A stretch of DNA of 64,000 nucleotides from an uncultured Acetatifactor sp. (GTDB lineage Bacteria; Bacillota; Clostridia; Lachnospirales; Lachnospiraceae), in the NCBI GenBank assembly GCA_910578815.1, contig CAJTSE010000019.1, positions 1-64,000 of the forward strand, read 5' to 3'. This document shows, one piece after another, positions 60,366 to 64,000 of the stretch. Position numbers and translations under genes: made by a program. Within the stretch, counting starts at the first letter, position 1. Every line of letters begins with the position of its first letter. Under the pieces are notes generated by a model. It saw only the letters and a program-made list of their open reading frames with translations, ran no database searches and was not told the DNA's origin.

Positions 60366-61727
60366 ATGGCATCTCATATCAAGAGCATGACCGAGGGAAA
60401 ACCCGGTAAGTTAATATTGACCTTTGCCCTGCCGCTGATGGCGGGCAATGTGTTTCAGCAGCTTTATACGGTGGTGGACACTGCCGTCGTGGGCAAATTT
60501 CTGGGCGTGGGCGCACTGGCTGCTCTGGGAGCCTCAGACTGGCTGAACTGGATGATGCTGGGAATCATTCAGGGCTTCACCCAGGGCTTTGCCATCCTCA
60601 TGGCACAGGAATTCGGCGCGGAAAATTTTCATCGGCTGCGAAAAATCATTTGCAGCTCCGGTATCCTCTCGGCGGTCTTTGCCCTTTTGCTGGTTGCCGC
60701 CGGACAACTGATCGCCCGGCCTGTGCTCCTGCTGCTGCAGACTCCCGCAGATATTCTGGGCGATACCCTCCTGTATCTACGCATTATGTTTCTGGGCATC
60801 CCCATCGTCATGGCATACAATCTTTTTGCCTGTATCCTGCGTTCTCTGGGAGACGGGCAGACGCCTCTTTATGCTATGGTGGTGGCTTCCCTGACCAATA
60901 TCGTTCTGGACCTGCTTTTTGTAATGGTTTTCCACTGGGGCATTGCCGGAGCTGCCGCAGCCACTCTGATCGCCCAGCTGGTGTCGGGGGTTTACTGCCT
61001 GTATCATATCTCCAAAATTCAGATCATGAAGTTTGACAAAGAAGACTTCCGCCCGGAGCAGGGACTATTTGGCAGGCTGTTAATGCTTGGCTTCCCCATG
61101 GCCTTCCAGAACTGCATCATTGCCATCGGGGGCATGATCGTTCAGTTTGTAGTCAACGGCGCCGGCGTTCTCTTTATCGCCGGATTCACCGCCACCAACA
61201 AACTTTACGGCCTGCTGGAAATCGCCGCCACCTCCTACGGCTACGCCATGATTACTTATGTGGGTCAGAATCTGGGTGCCGGAAAAACGGACCGCATCCG
61301 TAAAGGAATGCGCTCCGCTTTGGGACTGGCACTGGTTACTTCTGTCTGCATTGCCATTGTCATGCTGATATTTGGCCGGCTGATTCTTGGCTGCTTCATC
61401 TCCGGCACGCCGGAGGAAGTAGAAAAAACCATGGAAATCGCCTATTTCTACCTGGCAGTCATGAGCATCTGCCTGCCGGTTTTATACATTCTGCATGTTG
61501 TCCGCTCCGCCATTCAAGGCATGGGCAACACGCTGCTTCCCATGCTGTCCGGCATCGGGGAATTCGCCATGCGTACCTCCACGGCGCTACTGCTGCCTCT
61601 GGCGGTTGGGGAAGTGGGAATCTTCTTCGCGGAGATTGCCGCCTGGCTGGGCGCTGACATGATACTGGTCATCAGCTATATCGTCACTGTCAGGAAGCTG
61701 CCGAAGGCCGGCTCCCGGCCGGCCTAA
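60366..61727 (+). CDS. MATE family efflux transporter 2
   Basis: A 453-residue exporter with 12 helices. FALPLMAGNVFQQLYTVVDT and VGKFLGVGALAALGASDW are in the first half, SYGYAMITYVGQNLGAGKTD in the second. It is not closely similar by eye to the MATE at 56797, so this is not a recent duplication. The start at 60366 has GGAGAAAG upstream. It is transcribed divergently from the XRE remnant, which may once have regulated it. Confidence 0.92.
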   Translation: MASHIKSMTEGKPGKLILTFALPLMAGNVFQQLYTVVDTAVVGKFLGVGALAALGASDWLNWMMLGIIQGFTQGFAILMAQEFGAENFHRLRKIICSSGILSAVFALLLVAAGQLIARPVLLLLQTPADILGDTLLYLRIMFLGIPIVMAYNLFACILRSLGDGQTPLYAMVVASLTNIVLDLLFVMVFHWGIAGAAAATLIAQLVSGVYCLYHISKIQIMKFDKEDFRPEQGLFGRLLMLGFPMAFQNCIIAIGGMIVQFVVNGAGVLFIAGFTATNKLYGLLEIAATSYGYAMITYVGQNLGAGKTDRIRKGMRSALGLALVTSVCIAIVMLIFGRLILGCFISGTPEEVEKTMEIAYFYLAVMSICLPVLYILHVVRSAIQGMGNTLLPMLSGIGEFAMRTSTALLLPLAVGEVGIFFAEIAAWLGADMILVISYIVTVRKLPKAGSRPA

Positions 61728-61842
61728 TACCGGCCAAATATATGTAAAAATTTAATGCGCAGTATGTTAGCTCTAACCGTAACAACTTCATAATCCGTAT
61801 TTGCGTTCCATTCCATACCTCTTCAACTTGCTGCAGGTTTTT

Positions 61843-63639
61843 TCACTTACCTGCCGCCCGCCCAAACAGTCGAATCATCCAATACCTGGACAGGTTAAAG
61901 GTGCGCCAGTTTAGATCCTCAGCCCGTCGTTCCATTTTTTCCATCCAGACATACCCGAAGGCATTCGCCGGATAACCGACTGTTTTTCCGCTGTTCACCC
62001 TTTCGCCGTATTCCACTGGCGTCTCATCTGCCGTCCATGCCTTCATATCATAGCCCATACTTTCCATACATGGCACCAGCACCGGAGCCGCGTCGGCACA
62101 AAGCCCGCTCAGATACCAGTAATCTTGATACCCTGTTCCTGTCTCCGCTTCTTTTTTCATGCCAACATTTTTACTGTTGACATTGACATAATCATTATTG
62201 TTGGCATTGTCTGTATCGCTGTTGTTGACATTTTCTGCAATACCGCCATTTTCATTGCGAAATGTATTGCCGCCATCATTGCCCGAAACATTTGCCAGGT
62301 TGATTCTGGCAATCAGATAATCCGGATGAGCAAAGGACAGCGCCAGATACATTACCGTCACTACTGCCACACAGTAGCGGAACAGGTGAAATTTTTCCCT
62401 GAAAATATGAATCATTACCCCTGCAAACAGCACTGCCAGCAGGGCCAGTCCCCAAAACACCAGCACTCTTAAAAAAGTCAGATAATAGCTCCGAACGTAC
62501 ATTACCATCCGCATGGCGCTGGAAGCAATCATAATATAAGTGCAGACTGACATTATTATCAGTACTGTTTTCAACACCTTGCTGCTTTTAAAATAACACA
62601 GGCACACCAGCACGATCACCAGATTTAAAAGGCTGACTGTCAGCAGCTGAAAAAATCCTTCTCTGGCATATGCCGCATAAGTATACCCCTCCGGCAGCTG
62701 CATCCTTCCCAGAAACAATCCGTTGATCTGAACAACGGAGAACACAAGATACAGCGCCGTCAGCATCCCTGTCACCGTGATTGCCAGCACAGGCTCCCCC
62801 GACCTTCGGTCCTTCACTTCCTCATCTATTTTCTTTTTGCAGAGAAATGCTGTCAAGCAATATGCTGCCAGAAACATTAACAGGATGCGGGCGGCAATAT
62901 TCATCACATTGTCAAGCCGGATACCGCCCAGAAGCCGCTCTGCCATCTGCCGAAACAGCGCATCCGCACTGGAAAGAAGTAACAGTACCACAAGCAGCAG
63001 CGGAATTCCCGCCAGCAACCCAAGTCCCACTGCCCAGATTCGCCCGTCGGCCTTGCCGCCTTTTTCCCTCCGGTAATTTGCCCAGCATTCGGCCCCGTCC
63101 CGAAAGGGCTCCGCCGCCACGCCTCCAACGCCGAAAATAAGCCTGAAAATGCTGCTCAGAAACTTCCCCGGCCCCCATTTCGACGTGTCAAAATACTGCT
63201 TCAGCAGCAGACTCATCATCAGCAGAAAAATGCCCAGTTTATTCAAAAAGATGATCCTGCCGTCATCTGTGCAAAAAGTGGAAATTCCCAGCAGCACTAT
63301 GGCTGCCATGTAATAGACGCTTCCTTTTTTTAAGGTAGTCTCCAGTTTTGCAAGCGATAAGCATAAAAACAAGAGGCTGCCTGCCACGAAAAAAGGGAAT
63401 GTCACCCCCGATCCGTTTTTATACATGCAAAAGGTATAAAACACCGCATAGAGAAATGCCGCCGGACCGAAAAAGCCAAATCTTTCTTTCATGCGCTTTG
63501 TCTCTTCCGTCTCTTTTTCCGGCTTTGGCTCCTGTTTCCCCGCCCCGTCAAGAACGGTCATCGGCACTCCGCTTTCCTCGCTTCCCGTCTTCCCTGCTGT
63601 GCCGGGCTCCGCCCAGATATTTTGCTCCGCTCCCGTCAT
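61843..63639 (-). CDS. DUF4173-type polytopic membrane protein
   Basis: A 598-residue protein. A charged cytoplasmic N-terminus (about 1-50) is followed by about 12 membrane helices (55-450), including the KLGIFLLMMSLLLKQYFDTS stretch and a PLLLVVLLLLSSADALF helix. The C-terminal soluble part has an Asn-rich low-complexity insert (about 475-505) before a conserved Tyr/Trp-rich end. I assign it to the DUF4153/DUF4173 group by overall character; function unknown. The start has AAAGGAG 6 bp upstream. It follows the HTH gene by 58 bp. Confidence 0.72.
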   Translation of the reverse strand: MTGAEQNIWAEPGTAGKTGSEESGVPMTVLDGAGKQEPKPEKETEETKRMKERFGFFGPAAFLYAVFYTFCMYKNGSGVTFPFFVAGSLLFLCLSLAKLETTLKKGSVYYMAAIVLLGISTFCTDDGRIIFLNKLGIFLLMMSLLLKQYFDTSKWGPGKFLSSIFRLIFGVGGVAAEPFRDGAECWANYRREKGGKADGRIWAVGLGLLAGIPLLLVVLLLLSSADALFRQMAERLLGGIRLDNVMNIAARILLMFLAAYCLTAFLCKKKIDEEVKDRRSGEPVLAITVTGMLTALYLVFSVVQINGLFLGRMQLPEGYTYAAYAREGFFQLLTVSLLNLVIVLVCLCYFKSSKVLKTVLIIMSVCTYIMIASSAMRMVMYVRSYYLTFLRVLVFWGLALLAVLFAGVMIHIFREKFHLFRYCVAVVTVMYLALSFAHPDYLIARINLANVSGNDGGNTFRNENGGIAENVNNSDTDNANNNDYVNVNSKNVGMKKEAETGTGYQDYWYLSGLCADAAPVLVPCMESMGYDMKAWTADETPVEYGERVNSGKTVGYPANAFGYVWMEKMERRAEDLNWRTFNLSRYWMIRLFGRAAGK

Positions 63640-63690
63640 ATTCTGCTCCTTTCGCTGGTTTTCGCTGATTCCTTTCCAGCGGGCATTTTT

Positions 63691-63717
63691 TGACCGCTTA
63701 GAAAATCTTTTCGCCTT
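63691..63717 (-). repeat. element B right arm inside the HTH gene end
   Basis: TTGAC-CGCTTAGAAAATCTTTTCGCCTT repeats the right arm of the B copies at 24722 and 10469. Here the arm is translated: it encodes the last residues GEKIF and the stop of the HTH gene. Confidence 0.7.
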
Positions 63718-63916
63718 CTGTATACTCCAGTATATCCCCCGGTTGGCAGTCCAGGGCCTTACAGATCGCCTCCAGGGTGGAAAACCGTATTGCTCTTGCC
63801 TTATTGTTTTTTAAGATAGACAGATTTGCCAACGTAAGGTCCACCTTGCCGGCCAGATCCGTCAGGCTCATCTTACGCTTTGCCATCATCACGTCCAAAT
63901 TTACAATGATCCCCAT
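63698..63916 (-). CDS. Cro/CI-type helix-turn-helix regulator (YozG-like)
   Basis: A 72-residue DNA-binding protein, LDVMMAKRKMSLTDLAGKVD, then LTLANLSILKNNKARAIRFS and LEAICKALDCQPGDILEY, the short HTH_26 type found with DUF2975 membrane proteins. The start at 63916 has AGGAGG 6 bp upstream. The last five codons and stop come from a B element arm. The partner DUF2975 gene lies immediately upstream. Confidence 0.92.
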   Translation of the reverse strand: MGIIVNLDVMMAKRKMSLTDLAGKVDLTLANLSILKNNKARAIRFSTLEAICKALDCQPGDILEYTEGEKIF

Positions 63917-63925
63917 AGTGCCCTC

Positions 63926-64000
63926 CTATATGGTCCAGTCTGTCTCTTCCTTGTAGTCTACCGCCTGTTCAAACACAAAGCTCAGCACCTTGCTGAACAG
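63926..64000 (-). CDS. DUF2975 membrane protein, C-terminal end (partial)
   Basis: Only the last 24 codons are inside the window: LFSKVLSFVFEQAVDYKEET, then DWTI and a TAG at 63926-63928. The LSFVFEQAVDYKEE ending is typical of DUF2975 proteins, which are encoded just before a YozG-like regulator, as here. The rest lies beyond the right edge. Confidence 0.8.
   Translation of the reverse strand: MFSKVLSFVFEQAVDYKEETDWTI

Noticed and set aside
61700..61740. terminator from GGCCGG repeats after the second MATE gene
   Set aside because: The pairing overlaps the stop codon and no T-tract follows; only a weak hairpin can be supported.

Overview
The window looks like chromosomal DNA of a motile, spore-forming anaerobe of the class Clostridia, most likely family Lachnospiraceae. 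The evidence is strong AGGAGG-type ribosome binding sites, frequent TTG/GTG starts, the Lachnospiraceae-type tad pilus locus (DUF5702, DUF6382-FHA), flagellin next to a DUF6240 protein, a BofA sporulation protein, and no CCA encoded on the tRNA. These are family-level impressions from reading the proteins; no search was run.

Layout. 1-0.46 kb: two consensus promoters in tandem pointing out of the left edge, probably those of an rRNA operon. 0.46-9.3 kb: small regulatory and detoxification genes (MerR/TipAS with a DUF2268 peptidase, AraC with GNAT, an autoregulated TetR with a flavoprotein, two methyltransferases of which one is broken, CD3324-family protein, nucleotidyltransferase with flavodoxin). 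9.4-12.9 kb: tRNA-Ser(GCU), two-subunit Fe-S fumarase, HIT protein, flavodoxin-SCP2 fusion. 12.9-23.5 kb: rhomboid protease and a complete tad/Flp pilus locus read leftward from one promoter. 23.5-29.2 kb: BofA, DUF2508, FliS, flagellin and a 1015-residue DUF6240 protein. 29.4-36.2 kb: a sigma factor with a very long C-terminal extension, GlgB, and a 1040-residue TPR/acidic-repeat/ATPase-like protein. 36.5-41.2 kb: two-component system with a three-gene ABC-2 transporter. 41.3-45.2 kb: RsmA, flavodoxin/HAD operon, C39-like protein, GNAT. 45.4-50.8 kb: a GH9 glycosidase without signal peptide and a heterodimeric ABC exporter. 50.8-64 kb: MgtC-like protein, cation:proton antiporter with divergent LysR, PHP phosphoesterase, HisD, two MATE exporters flanking an ABC-class ATPase, a DUF4173-type membrane protein, and a DUF2975/HTH pair cut by the right edge.

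The most unusual layer is not protein coding. At least four families of short interspersed, mostly hairpin-forming elements sit at gene boundaries in fixed orientation to the gene. Family A fills 5' leaders (2133-2219, 10265-10350). Family B begins at stop codons (10469-10559, 24722-24837, with degraded copies at 7085, 51801 and 63691). Family C lies on start codons (44688-44748, 51567-51627). Family D lies upstream of starts (6938, 23789). In A the copies differ in loops and not in stems; in B the inner stem changes completely yet stays paired. This suggests selection on, or mobilisation as, RNA-like structures. A 3 x 40 bp tandem palindrome lies at 55224-55343.
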